Shown one piece after another: positions 19,087 through 27,464 of a stretch of 64,000 bases of DNA. The notes beneath the pieces were generated by a model. That model saw only the letters and a program-made list of their open reading frames with translations. It ran no database searches and was not told the DNA's origin. Position 1 is the first letter of the stretch. Each line of letters opens with the position of its first letter. Position numbers and translations under genes: made by a program. The stretch comes from MWBF01 sp040772005 (GTDB lineage Bacteria > Chloroflexota > Anaerolineae > CG2-30-64-16), in the NCBI GenBank assembly GCA_040772005.1, contig JAXGYZ010000015.1, positions 1-64,000 on the forward strand, given 5' to 3'.

Positions 19087-20400
19087 TTACCAGCCGGTTG
19101 GTTTGTCGCCGCTCCACGAGACCAGGTTGTTGTCGATACACATCACGGTGAATTGCCAGTCTTCTCCGCAGCTATCGCTGGCCTCCACGCGGAAATGCCA
19201 GGTGCCGTCGGCGACATAGGCCGCCGCCTGCATCAACGGATACTGCTTGTCCCTTTCGTTGATATCGCCTTTGACCGTGAAGCTCACGATGCCGCACGAC
19301 CAGGTCGTGGCGGAGAAGTCACCCCAAACGTGCCAGTAGCAGTGATCGGTGGCATAGTAGGTCTTGAAGACAACGGGCTTGTGGCCATTCACCCATACAT
19401 CGCCCCTCACGTCGAGCTTGGCCTGGGGATTCGTCGTGCCGATGCCGACGTTGCCGCCGTCCTTGATAAACAGGCGGCCATCGGCTACCCCGCTTTCTGC
19501 GATGTTTAGACCGGTGCTGCCCTTGGAGTTGATGTGCCACTGGGTCGTGCCTGCGCTGTCCCTGAAGCTCAGCCATTCGCCGTTCGTGTTGGCCGCCTGG
19601 ACGGTCACGCGGCGATCGGGGCTGGCGGTGCCGATGCCCAGGTTGCCGGAGTCATTCAACAGCATGGCGACCGTACCGCCCGTGCCCGGATCGGAGCGCG
19701 TGTCGCTGTGTACGCCGTCCATGTACCACGCAAAGTCACGGTCCGAGCGGAAATACTGTGTGTAGCCCTGCACGCCGATGCCGTAAGTTGTGCCCCACAG
19801 GTTAACCATCTGCCGTGTGCTGGAGCCGAAGTTCAGCGTGTACGGATTGGCGACGGTAACGTTCCCATCGTTGTTCACTGAGATCGGTGCGAGCGGGTCG
19901 CCATCCGGCGCGGCCAGCGAGTTGGCGTAGTTGGATGACACCGCGTAGGGCACAGGCGCCAGCCGCTGCGTCGGCGTCAGCGCGGTGCCATCGACGGTCA
20001 GTTGCAGGAAGCGATCCTTGCCGCTGAACACAGCGGGACCGACACTGCTGAACAGCAGGCTGAAGTGGCCGTTGCGCACCTGTACCCCGGTGAACGACTG
20101 GGTGAACAGTGCGGTGCCGCTGGCCGCCGCGTTGTCATAGATGGCAACACTCATCGCGTGCGTACCGTTGTCCGGGTTGCCGCTGCTGTCCCGCAGCGTG
20201 CCCTGGTAGCTGATGTACTGCGAGGGCGCTTCGTCAATCGCTGAAGGCACAGCCTCAGGCGCCGCCTCCGGCGCCGCTGCCGGTTCAGCATCAGGAGAAG
20301 TGGGCGTTTCCGATTGGGCCCATGCGGGCGCCACACCGGCCATGAGGAGGAGGATGCCGCACAGGAAGGCGGCGACAAGCGGGACCTTGCGAGTAAACAT
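19087..20400 (-). CDS. Secreted 437-aa protein with tail-fibre-like GIGT repeats
   Basis: The signal peptide MFTRKVPLVAAFLCGILLLMAGVAPAWAQ is followed by a Pro/Ala/Glu-rich spacer (about residues 32-60). Next comes YISYQGTLRDSSGNPDNGTHAMSVAIYD and a beta-rich region. The repeats LGIGTASPDRRVTVQ and VGIGTTNPQAKLDVRG follow, the pattern seen ahead of peptidase S74/endosialidase chaperones in tail-fibre-like proteins, but no S74 domain follows. The C-terminus carries three Cys and ends SWSGDKPTGW. AAGGAG precedes the ATG. It lies 4 bp after the stop of the small upstream gene and 42 bp before the giant gene, so the three are probably co-transcribed. Function is probably structural or adhesive at the cell surface. 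Confidence 0.85.
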   Translation of the reverse strand: MFTRKVPLVAAFLCGILLLMAGVAPAWAQSETPTSPDAEPAAAPEAAPEAVPSAIDEAPSQYISYQGTLRDSSGNPDNGTHAMSVAIYDNAAASGTALFTQSFTGVQVRNGHFSLLFSSVGPAVFSGKDRFLQLTVDGTALTPTQRLAPVPYAVSSNYANSLAAPDGDPLAPISVNNDGNVTVANPYTLNFGSSTRQMVNLWGTTYGIGVQGYTQYFRSDRDFAWYMDGVHSDTRSDPGTGGTVAMLLNDSGNLGIGTASPDRRVTVQAANTNGEWLSFRDSAGTTQWHINSKGSTGLNIAESGVADGRLFIKDGGNVGIGTTNPQAKLDVRGDVWVNGHKPVVFKTYYATDHCYWHVWGDFSATTWSCGIVSFTVKGDINERDKQYPLMQAAAYVADGTWHFRVEASDSCGEDWQFTVMCIDNNLVSWSGDKPTGW

Positions 20401-20404
20401 GGTG

Positions 20405-20701
20405 TCAAGCTCCTTCGGTTGGGTTTCTCTTTTGCGGTGCAGAAAGTGGACGGCAAAGAATCAGCGGTGGGTCGCGGGATAGGTCCGTGCAAGATGAGAG
20501 TTGGGTCTCCACGTAGGCGACGGCATCAGACAGACACGCAAAGCAATGGCGGGCTGTGTTGGGACCGGCCTGTTGCACGGTGAAGCGCCAGCCCGGTTCG
20601 CTTCCCGTCTCAGCGCCTTCTTCCAGCCAACAGCGAAACAGGAAGCAGCGGTAAGGCCGTCGCTTCCTGCCTGCGTCGTTCAAATGGCCGGCTGTCCCCA
20701 T
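20405..20701 (-). CDS. Small conserved-looking protein of unknown function, 98 aa
   Basis: The start MGTAGHLNDAGRKRRPYR is chosen because AGGGAGA lies 6 nt upstream; two in-frame ATGs further out (MLRQP, MQLFAR) have poorer sites. The core reads YRCFLFRCWLEEGAE, then PGWRFTVQQAG and ARHCFACLSDAVAYVETQL. That is a strand-strand-helix layout I associate with small hypothetical proteins of Chloroflexota that often sit beside large ORFs. No signal peptide, no enzyme motif. Its stop codon is 4 nt from the start of the secreted 437-aa protein, indicating one operon. It may instead be a spurious reading frame; the SD site and tight spacing argue for a real gene. Confidence 0.55.
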   Translation of the reverse strand: MGTAGHLNDAGRKRRPYRCFLFRCWLEEGAETGSEPGWRFTVQQAGPNTARHCFACLSDAVAYVETQLSSCTDLSRDPPLILCRPLSAPQKRNPTEGA

Positions 20702-20824
20702 GTCAATCTCCCTGGCAAACAGCTGCATGGGTTGCCTCAGCAATCCACCGGTATGTATACGGTTTCAGCGTGATGCTTCCGTCAGTAAATCGTAAACATC
20801 TCTTCGTGATCTTTCGAAAGTGGC

Positions 20825-20853
20825 TTGGCAATGAAGACGGAAGTTGGTATAAT
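20825..20853 (+). promoter_or_regulatory. Strong sigma70 promoter of the BTAD-AAA regulator
   Basis: TTGGCA (20825-20830), exactly 17 bp, then TATAAT (20848-20853). Transcription would begin near 20860, about 24 nt before the ATG at 20884, which excludes the longer reading frame beginning near 20770. It is divergent from the operon of secreted proteins. Confidence 0.8.
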
Positions 20854-20883
20854 CTTCATGTCAGGCCCAATCGGAGCAGGAGC

Positions 20884-23800
20884 ATGCCACAGCTAACGGT
20901 ACACTTGATGGGCGGTTTCCGCGTCGAGCTGGACGGCGAGACGGTCTACGGTTTCCAGTCCGATAAGGGCCGAGCGCTGCTGGCCTATCTCATGACGGAG
21001 GCGGACCGGCCGCACCGTCGTGAAACCCTGGCCGGATTGCTTTGGCCCGACCGGCCCGACACCATCGCCCGCGCCAGCCTGCGACAGGCGCTCTCTTGTT
21101 TGCGGCGAGTGCTGGGCGATCAGCGGTCACCCGATCCGGCAACACCTCCCTTCCTGTTCGTGACTCCCACCGACGTGCAATTCAACACCCACAGCCCTTA
21201 CACGCTGGATGTGGCAGAGCTGGAGGCTATCGCGCGCTCACCCGCGCGCCAACAGGAGGTGCTGCCGGCTGAACTCTGCAGCGACCTGCTCGCCGGTTTT
21301 GCTGTGCCGGACAGCGAGGTCTTCCAGGCCTGGCTGCTAAACAAGCAGGAGTATTACCACCGGTTGGCGCTGGACATCCTCGACGAACAGACCGCCGCCT
21401 TCGAGCGCCGAGGCGATTACATGCGGGCCGTGGCGGCCGCCCGCCTGCAGCTCCAGATGGAACCCTGGCTGGAGGAGGCTCACCGCAGTTATATGCGCGC
21501 GCTTGCCTTGACCGGACGCCGCGACGAAGCGCTGCGCCAGTATGACATCTGCAGCCGTGTACTACAGGCCGAACTCGGCGTCCAACCTGCCGCCAGCACC
21601 CAGGCACTCCACGCTGCCATTCTGTCAGGCGAGCTTTCTGCCCAGGATCGTGCTTCCGCCAGGCAGCCAGTGCCAGAACTCGCTCCGGCCGCAGTTGTCC
21701 GGCCGGCCCTCGCGCGACCGCAGCTTGTTGCACGCGCACAGGAACTGGATCGACTCAACAACTATCTCGCCGCTGCGTGGGCAGGCCAGACCTCCCTGGC
21801 CTTCATCAGCGGTGAAGCGGGCAGCGGCAAGACGATGCTGTTGGAGGCCTTTGCCGCCGCGGCCATGGCAGAGCATCCCGAGTTGCTGGTGGCAGGCGCA
21901 CGCTGTAGCCCCGGCGGCGAACAAGACCCCTTCGCGCCCCTACGCCGCCTTGCCGAGGCGCTCTTCGGCGACCTCTCCAATCACGCCGCGTGGCGATTGC
22001 AGGGCGGTGAACAGACGGAGCGCCTGCGCCAGGCCACCGGTCTCGTGCTCTCTGCACTCGATGAACACGGGCGCAACCTGGTCAACATGCTGCTGCCTGT
22101 GGCCTCGATTGCCCGCAGAGCCCAGTTGGCACCCAGGTCTGCACCGATCTGGTTGGGTGAATTCGCAAAACAACCGGCGGTTTACGCAAGCCCGCAGGGC
22201 GTGCTGTTCGATCAGCTCATGTCTACTCTCGCTGCCATCACCCGCGAGCGGCCGCTGCTGCTCCTCTTGGACGACCTGCACTGGGTGGATGAGGCCAGCG
22301 CGGCCTTCCTCCTGCGTCTCGGCCGCGAACTAAACGACTGCCGATTGCTCGTCCTGGGTGCGTATCGCTCGAACATCGTTGCGCTGGGCCGCCGCAACCC
22401 CCAGTCCGGCCAGATCGACCGCCATCCGATGGCAGCCGTCGTTAACGAACTGCAGCGCCTCAACGGTGAGATACTGGTGGAGTTGGAGCGGGCGGATGGC
22501 CGGGCCTTCGTGGAAGCCTATGTGGACACCGAGCCCAACCGGCTGGGCGCGCGCTTTCGCGACGCGCTGTATGCGCAGACGGGCGGCCATGCGCTGTTTA
22601 CGGTGGAGGTGTTGCGCAACCTGCAAGCGCGCGGGGACCTGTTCCGGGATGAGGCCGGACGCTGGCTAGCACGCGAGCCGCTCGACTGGCATGTCCTGCC
22701 CGCACGGGTGGAAGCCGCCATTGCCGAGCGTATCGGGCGCCTGCCCGATGCCAGCCGCCGGATTCTGTCCGCGGCCAGCGTGCAGGGGGATGACTTCTCC
22801 GCCGAGGTGGTGGCAAAGCTGACCGGCATCCCCGCCGACGAGCTGCTCGCCACCCTGAGCGGCAGCCTGGCCCGACAGCATCACCTGGTGCGACCGGAGG
22901 GCTTGCAGAACCTGGGTGATGGGCGGCAGTCAATCTATCGTTTCACGCACCATCTCTTCCAAAAGTACCTCTCTGACCAACTGGACCCGGTCGAGTGCGC
23001 GCGGCTGCACGGTGGCGTCGCAGACAGCCTGGAGCGCCAGGTTGCGGGCGACGTCGCCGCGCGCGAGCGCCTCGGCGCCCGGCTGGCCTGGCATTACGAG
23101 ATAGCTGGACTGCCGCTGCAGGCCGCTCGTGCGCTGCTCGATGCCGGTCGCGAAGCTATGCGATTGAATGCTTTTCGGGAAGCTCTGCTGCGGTACGAAC
23201 ACGGGTTGGCGTTGCTGGAAGCTGCGCCGCCATCGGAGGAGCGGGCGGAGATTGGCCGGTTGTTGGTGGTGGCCCGGCTGGGTCCTGAACGCAACCTGGA
23301 AGGGCTCAGCAGTACGAAGGTCCTCGATACGGTGGCGCGCGCGCGGGCCGCGTGGGGCGGACAGGCACAGGGGCAGCCCCAATTGGTGATTCTCGCGACT
23401 GAACTGGAACACTGCTTCACCATGGGGAGATTCGAGGATTCGCTGGCCGCGTTAGAGCGCTTGCAGGAGGCGGCGAAGGCAACGGGCGCCGAGCCCTTTA
23501 TTGGCCTCGCCCATTTCTACTTCGGCGCCAACCATCATTACCTCGGCAACCTGCAACTGTCCGAGACCGGGTTTGCGCAGGTCCGCGCCTGGTTGACGCC
23601 GGAGCAGCGGGCCAAGTTGCGCGGCTTGATCGGCCTGGATGTCGAGGTCGTCGGGCTTGCGATATCGGCGCGCAACCTGTGGCTGCTGGGCTATCCGGAG
23701 CAGGCGCTGGCGCGCAGCGGGCAAGCGCTGGCTTCAGCGCGCGTGACCGGTGCGGCTCTCGGCCAGGCAGGGGCCATGGCGCTGGGCGCGGGTCTCCTCT

Positions 23801-24474
23801 ACTGCCTCCGGCATGATGAGCCCGGCGCAGCCGAACTGACCGAGGAGTGCTACCGGTTGTCCCAGAAACATGGTCTCATCATGTGGGCCGTGTATTCAGA
23901 GGTCCTGCGCGGCCGGGTACAGTTTGGTCGCGGGGAGCACCTCGCTGGCATCGAGCACATGTGGGGCGTGGGCTGGCAGCACGGCAACGTGGCCATCGAG
24001 ACCGACTTCTTCGCTACGATGGTCGCGGATAGCTGCCTCACCGCGCTGCGCCGGCGCGCGCCGGCAGCCGGGGCCATAGCACAGACTGAACGCAGTCGTC
24101 TCCTGACGATCGGCCAGGGTGCCATCGACAGTATGCTGGGGCCGTCCCGAATGCGATGTGGCCGGCTTTATGAAGCCGAGCTGCGTCGCCTGCAGGGTGA
24201 GTTGCTGCTCGAGCGCGATGGCCTGGCCGCGGCCGAGGACGCGCTCGTCTGTTTTCGCCACGCGATAGCGCTTGGGCAGGAGCAGGGTGCCCTGGCCTGG
24301 CAGTTACGGGCTGCGATGAGCCTGGTGCGGCTGCATGACCGCCTGGATTCAGACCATGAGCCTGAGCTTGCAGACGCCCGGCGCACCCTGGCCGCCATCT
24401 ACGGGCAATATACTGAAGGCCATGACCTTCCCGACCTCTGCGAGGCCGCCGCATTGCTCGGCGTGGCGTCCTGA
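20884..24474 (+). CDS. BTAD-AAA transcriptional regulator (SARP/MalT-like STAND ATPase), 1196 aa
   Basis: Large signal-integrating activator. The start MPQLTVHLMGGFRVELDGE is set by the promoter at 20825-20853. The N-terminus is an OmpR-like winged helix (about 1-90: GFRVELDGETVYGFQSDKGRALLAYL, HRRETLAGLLWP, ASLRQALSCLRRVLGD), followed by a bacterial transcriptional activator domain with TPR-like helices (about 95-250). An AAA/NB-ARC-like ATPase follows, with Walker A FISGEAGSGKTMLLEAF around residues 306-322 and Walker B LLLLLDDLHWVDEAS near 455-470. The C-terminal 550 residues are helical TPR-like repeats. No LuxR helix-turn-helix is seen at the C-terminus, unlike MalT. Its divergent position suggests control of the secreted-protein operon; this is inference. 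An intrinsic terminator follows. Confidence 0.92.
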   Translation: MPQLTVHLMGGFRVELDGETVYGFQSDKGRALLAYLMTEADRPHRRETLAGLLWPDRPDTIARASLRQALSCLRRVLGDQRSPDPATPPFLFVTPTDVQFNTHSPYTLDVAELEAIARSPARQQEVLPAELCSDLLAGFAVPDSEVFQAWLLNKQEYYHRLALDILDEQTAAFERRGDYMRAVAAARLQLQMEPWLEEAHRSYMRALALTGRRDEALRQYDICSRVLQAELGVQPAASTQALHAAILSGELSAQDRASARQPVPELAPAAVVRPALARPQLVARAQELDRLNNYLAAAWAGQTSLAFISGEAGSGKTMLLEAFAAAAMAEHPELLVAGARCSPGGEQDPFAPLRRLAEALFGDLSNHAAWRLQGGEQTERLRQATGLVLSALDEHGRNLVNMLLPVASIARRAQLAPRSAPIWLGEFAKQPAVYASPQGVLFDQLMSTLAAITRERPLLLLLDDLHWVDEASAAFLLRLGRELNDCRLLVLGAYRSNIVALGRRNPQSGQIDRHPMAAVVNELQRLNGEILVELERADGRAFVEAYVDTEPNRLGARFRDALYAQTGGHALFTVEVLRNLQARGDLFRDEAGRWLAREPLDWHVLPARVEAAIAERIGRLPDASRRILSAASVQGDDFSAEVVAKLTGIPADELLATLSGSLARQHHLVRPEGLQNLGDGRQSIYRFTHHLFQKYLSDQLDPVECARLHGGVADSLERQVAGDVAARERLGARLAWHYEIAGLPLQAARALLDAGREAMRLNAFREALLRYEHGLALLEAAPPSEERAEIGRLLVVARLGPERNLEGLSSTKVLDTVARARAAWGGQAQGQPQLVILATELEHCFTMGRFEDSLAALERLQEAAKATGAEPFIGLAHFYFGANHHYLGNLQLSETGFAQVRAWLTPEQRAKLRGLIGLDVEVVGLAISARNLWLLGYPEQALARSGQALASARVTGAALGQAGAMALGAGLLYCLRHDEPGAAELTEECYRLSQKHGLIMWAVYSEVLRGRVQFGRGEHLAGIEHMWGVGWQHGNVAIETDFFATMVADSCLTALRRRAPAAGAIAQTERSRLLTIGQGAIDSMLGPSRMRCGRLYEAELRRLQGELLLERDGLAAAEDALVCFRHAIALGQEQGALAWQLRAAMSLVRLHDRLDSDHEPELADARRTLAAIYGQYTEGHDLPDLCEAAALLGVAS

Positions 24475-24485
24475 CCATAGAGTCG

Positions 24486-24507
24486 GACGGGTGCATACCC
24501 GTCTTTT
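24486..24507 (+). terminator. Intrinsic terminator after the BTAD-AAA regulator
   Basis: Perfect 7-bp stem GACGGGT/ACCCGTC (24486-24492, 24497-24503), loop GCAT, followed directly by TTTT. It lies 12 nt past the stop codon. Confidence 0.8.
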
Positions 24508-24556
24508 GCGTTTCTAAAGATGGAATCCTCATACGACCTGTGGCATACTGTACTGT

Positions 24557-25468
24557 ATGGCAAACTGGCGGATCATAACTGTAAACCACGACAACGCGGC
24601 GGCGTTCGTGGCCTATTGTCGCGCACACGGGGCCGAGCATGACGAATCGTTTCTGCCCCAGGCGGACTTCGTTCCGACGGCTGAATATCCTGCCTACCTG
24701 ATGTTGGCGGGGGAGGGCGGCGACGACACCATCGCGGGCGCGGCGTGCCTGCTGCGCACGTCCGGCTACGTTAGCATGCGCATTGCCCGCTTCATGATCC
24801 TGCACGCGCACGAGCCGTCCCGCGCGGCATACGCCGCGCTGCTGGACGCGCTCAGGCCGCACATGGTGGGCCTGGACTACGCCTTCGGCTTCATCCCGGA
24901 ACAACTGGTTGAAGTGCGGGCCATCTGGGAGGACCTGGGGCTGCGCGTGGAGCGGTACGCGTTCGTGCTGGAGCACCCCGGCGGGCCGGTGCAAGACGTC
25001 GAGCTGCCTGAGGGCTATGGGTTGCAGTACGTGCACGAGTCCGACCAGGAGGCCCTCGCGACCTTCTGCGACCTCCTGAACATCAGCTTTGCCGGCCAGC
25101 CGCAGCGCGCGGATGCCACGCCCGAGCGCCTGGTGCGTGATATCGTGGGGCCTTACGGCCTGCCCGATGGCTTGCTGCTCCTGTGGGTGGACGGCCGGCC
25201 TGTGGGGACGGTCAGCGTCGAGCGCGACGATGAGCCGGGAGCGGCGGCCATCGGCGGCGTCACGGTGCATCCGGCTTATCGCGGCCGGGGCCTGGGCCGC
25301 CTGCTGATCCGCCAGGCCCTCAAGGTGGCGGCCGACGCAGGTCTGCGCCCGGTCTATCTCAGCGTGTCGGCCAATAACGAGGCAGCCATCCGGCTGTACG
25401 TGGGCGAGGGATTCGAGAAGAAGACCGTCGTGGTGGCCTACCGTTGGCAGACCGACGAGGCCGCATAG
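24557..25468 (+). CDS. GNAT acetyltransferase with two GNAT-like halves
   Basis: 303-aa N-acetyltransferase. The C-terminal half (about 150-300) is a full GNAT domain: GLQYVHESDQEALATFCDLL, VSVERDDEPGAAAIGGVTVHPAYRGRGLGRLL with the acetyl-CoA loop RGRGLG near residue 240, then VYLSVSANNEAAIRLYVGEGF. The N-terminal half looks like a degenerate second GNAT fold without an acetyl-CoA loop. Two-domain GNATs of this kind include mycothiol-synthase-like proteins. No clear Shine-Dalgarno precedes the ATG. It is a stand-alone gene after the regulator's terminator. The substrate is unknown. Confidence 0.85.
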   Translation: MANWRIITVNHDNAAAFVAYCRAHGAEHDESFLPQADFVPTAEYPAYLMLAGEGGDDTIAGAACLLRTSGYVSMRIARFMILHAHEPSRAAYAALLDALRPHMVGLDYAFGFIPEQLVEVRAIWEDLGLRVERYAFVLEHPGGPVQDVELPEGYGLQYVHESDQEALATFCDLLNISFAGQPQRADATPERLVRDIVGPYGLPDGLLLLWVDGRPVGTVSVERDDEPGAAAIGGVTVHPAYRGRGLGRLLIRQALKVAADAGLRPVYLSVSANNEAAIRLYVGEGFEKKTVVVAYRWQTDEAA

Positions 25469-25491
25469 CATCTGCTGTGCTATACAATACA

Positions 25492-25521
25492 GGGCCGCAT
25501 CCGCCCCCGCGAATGCGGCCC
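25492..25521. terminator. Hairpin after the GNAT gene
   Basis: GGGCCGCAT (25492-25500) pairs perfectly with ATGCGGCCC (25513-25521) around a 12-nt loop. Flanking ATAC/GTAT can extend the stem. No U-run follows, so termination strength is uncertain. Confidence 0.45.
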
Positions 25522-26006
25522 CGTATCCTGAGCCAACGCCATCTCACGTCGCTCCTACACCTGACCCGTTCCCTATTCCCCGATCAGTACGCTACATTCT
25601 CCCGCTGCCAATACATCCGATGCCCTGAGGCTGGTAACCGGTCGCTCCTTTGCGCCGGACCTCACAAATAGTCTGCCACCAGTTTGTTACAATTCGCATG
25701 ACGCGCTACAGTAGGGTAGTATAGTCCCTCGTGGGGTCTTGGAGCGTTGGCGCAAGTTCGCCGGCGCACAGGCTCAGCGGTGACCTGCAACCTGGCGCCG
25801 CCGGTTATAGCTCGCGGCGGTCGCGGGCGTCGCGCCGCGCGGTGGCTGTTGCCGCGCCCCTGTTGCGGCGCGACAATGAGTGGACCGTACAGCGAGGATT
25901 TCCACCCGCTGCTGCTTGACTTGCCTGTGCGCGGATGAGCCTTCTCCTGGGCACTCTTGTGGGCTAGGCAGTGTGCCGCCTGCTGATGGTATGAGGAGGT
26001 GCAGCT
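25522..26006. other. 485-bp region without a convincing gene; promoter-like site and GC hairpin
   Basis: No reading frame here has a start site or protein-like composition. TTGTTA at 25684-25689 and TACAGT at 25707-25712 are 17 bp apart and could be a promoter. A stem GTCGCGCCGC/GCGGCGCGAC (25829-25838 with 25865-25874) encloses a nested GCGCGG/CCGCGC pair. The stretch could be a long leader of the small membrane protein at 26007 or a non-coding transcript. Confidence 0.3.
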
Positions 26007-26288
26007 GTGAAGACCGCACTCACGTTGGCCCTGCTGGTGCTTACAGTTGCCGTAGTACTTGGCGCAACGGTGGTGGGCGCCATCGTCGGCGCGATCATAG
26101 AAGCCTCGAACACCTACTGCGGCGAATGGTGCCTCACGGGCTTCTTTCTCGGTGGAGGCATCGGGTTTGCCGCCAGTCTCATCATCGCGCTTGCCTTTTG
26201 GATCGCGGTGGGCGGGGTGATCTCGCGTCATCGCAGGTCTGCCACTCCGGCGCCCGTAGTGGGCCGGCAGGAGAACCCCGTTCCTTGA
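26007..26288 (+). CDS. Small two-helix membrane protein
   Basis: 93-aa protein starting at GTG, with AGGAGGT ending 7 nt before it. Two hydrophobic segments are visible: about residues 4-32 (ALTLALLVLTVAVVLGATVV and on, Gly/Ala rich) and about 44-72 (GFFLGGGIGFAASLIIALAF and on). A short loop with two Cys (TYCGEWC) lies between them and a basic then proline-rich tail follows (SRHRRSATPAPVVGRQ). Both termini are probably cytoplasmic, with the Cys pair outside. I do not recognise the family. It is flanked by non-coding DNA on both sides. Confidence 0.65.
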   Translation: MKTALTLALLVLTVAVVLGATVVGAIVGAIIEASNTYCGEWCLTGFFLGGGIGFAASLIIALAFWIAVGGVISRHRRSATPAPVVGRQENPVP

Positions 26289-26427
26289 TGCGCCGCGGTG
26301 GTTGGTAGACCCACCGGATCTTGTTCCGAGATGGCCTAGGTGGGCGCTGGGACTGGCATAGGGCCCTACGCTACGTATTACTCTCTGTAGCAGGGTAGTG
26401 AGGTACTGGCAGGCGAGGACGGTTTGC

Positions 26428-27453
26428 ATGGAGCAGCAGGTTCTCTTCAGCGCCGGCACGGACGGCTATCACAGTTACCGCATCCCTGCGCTGCTCGCAA
26501 CGGCAGGGGGCAGGTTGCTGGCTTTCTGCGAGGCGCGGCGGCACAGCCGCGCCGACACCGGCGATATCGACATCGCGCTGCGCTGCAGCGACGACGGCGG
26601 CGCGACCTGGGACGCCATGCGCATCATCGCGGATGCCGGAGCGGACGTGCTCGGCAACCCCTGCCCGGTGCAAGACCGCACGACGGGCCGCATCTGGCTG
26701 CCGCTCAACTGGAATCGGGCGACGGGCGGCGAAGACCTGATCCTGGCGGGGGCCGCGCCGCGCGGCGTCCGGCTCCTGTACAGCGACGACGAAGGCGCGA
26801 GCTGGTCGCAGCCGGTGGATATCACCGCGCAGGTCAAGCGCCCGGAGTGGACCTGGTATGCGACCGGACCAGGTCACGGCATCCAGCTTCGCACGGGCCG
26901 CCTGCTGATTCCGTGCGACTTCGCCGCCGGCGTGCCTGATCCCGGCGGGTCACACTACGGCGCGCACGTGATCCTCAGCGACGATGGAGGCGCGTCCTGG
27001 CGCATCGGCGGGGTGCTTCCCGGCTACCTGAACGAGTGCCAGGCTGCGGAGCTGGCCGACGGCACGGTCTATCTGAACATGCGGAGCTATCACGGGAAGC
27101 ACCGCCGCGCGGTCGCGCGCAGCGTCGACGGCGGCGAGACCTGGTCCGCGGTGGCGTGGGACGACGCGCTTGTCGAGCCGGTCTGCCAGGCCGGTCTGCT
27201 GAGCCTGCCGGACGGCGGGGTGCTCTTCTCCAACCCGGCCTCGGTGATGCGCGAGAACCTCACCGTCCGCCTCAGCCGCGACGGCTGCCGCACCTGGCCT
27301 GTGGCGTGGACGCTCCATCGCGGGCCCGCTGCCTACTCGGACCTGGCCCTGGCACCTGACGGCGCCATCTGCTGTCTCTACGAACGGGGGGATGAGCATC
27401 CCTATGAAACCATCACACTGGCCCGTATCCGGGCCGCCCGATTCCGGGTCTGA
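26428..27453 (+). CDS. Exo-alpha-sialidase, GH33-like (BNR repeat)
   Basis: 341-aa six-bladed sialidase expected to release terminal sialic acid. The RIP motif is YRIPAL with Arg18 of the arginine triad. Four Asp boxes are visible: SDDGGATW, SDDEGASW, SDDGGASW and SVDGGETW. NECQAAEL supplies the probable catalytic Glu, VYLNMRSYHG a second triad Arg and AYSDLALAPDG the Tyr nucleophile. Length fits bacterial GH33 catalytic domains without lectin modules. No signal peptide is seen, so action is probably cytoplasmic unless export is unconventional. It ends 11 bp before the GH38 alpha-mannosidase, forming an operon, which suggests joint processing of sialylated N-glycan-like material. Confidence 0.88.
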   Translation: MEQQVLFSAGTDGYHSYRIPALLATAGGRLLAFCEARRHSRADTGDIDIALRCSDDGGATWDAMRIIADAGADVLGNPCPVQDRTTGRIWLPLNWNRATGGEDLILAGAAPRGVRLLYSDDEGASWSQPVDITAQVKRPEWTWYATGPGHGIQLRTGRLLIPCDFAAGVPDPGGSHYGAHVILSDDGGASWRIGGVLPGYLNECQAAELADGTVYLNMRSYHGKHRRAVARSVDGGETWSAVAWDDALVEPVCQAGLLSLPDGGVLFSNPASVMRENLTVRLSRDGCRTWPVAWTLHRGPAAYSDLALAPDGAICCLYERGDEHPYETITLARIRAARFRV

Positions 27454-27464
27454 AAGGTTAATCC

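Noticed and set aside
24038..25471. 477-codon minus-strand frame spanning the GNAT gene
   Set aside because: Overlaps two convincing plus-strand genes and crosses a terminator; no protein motifs.
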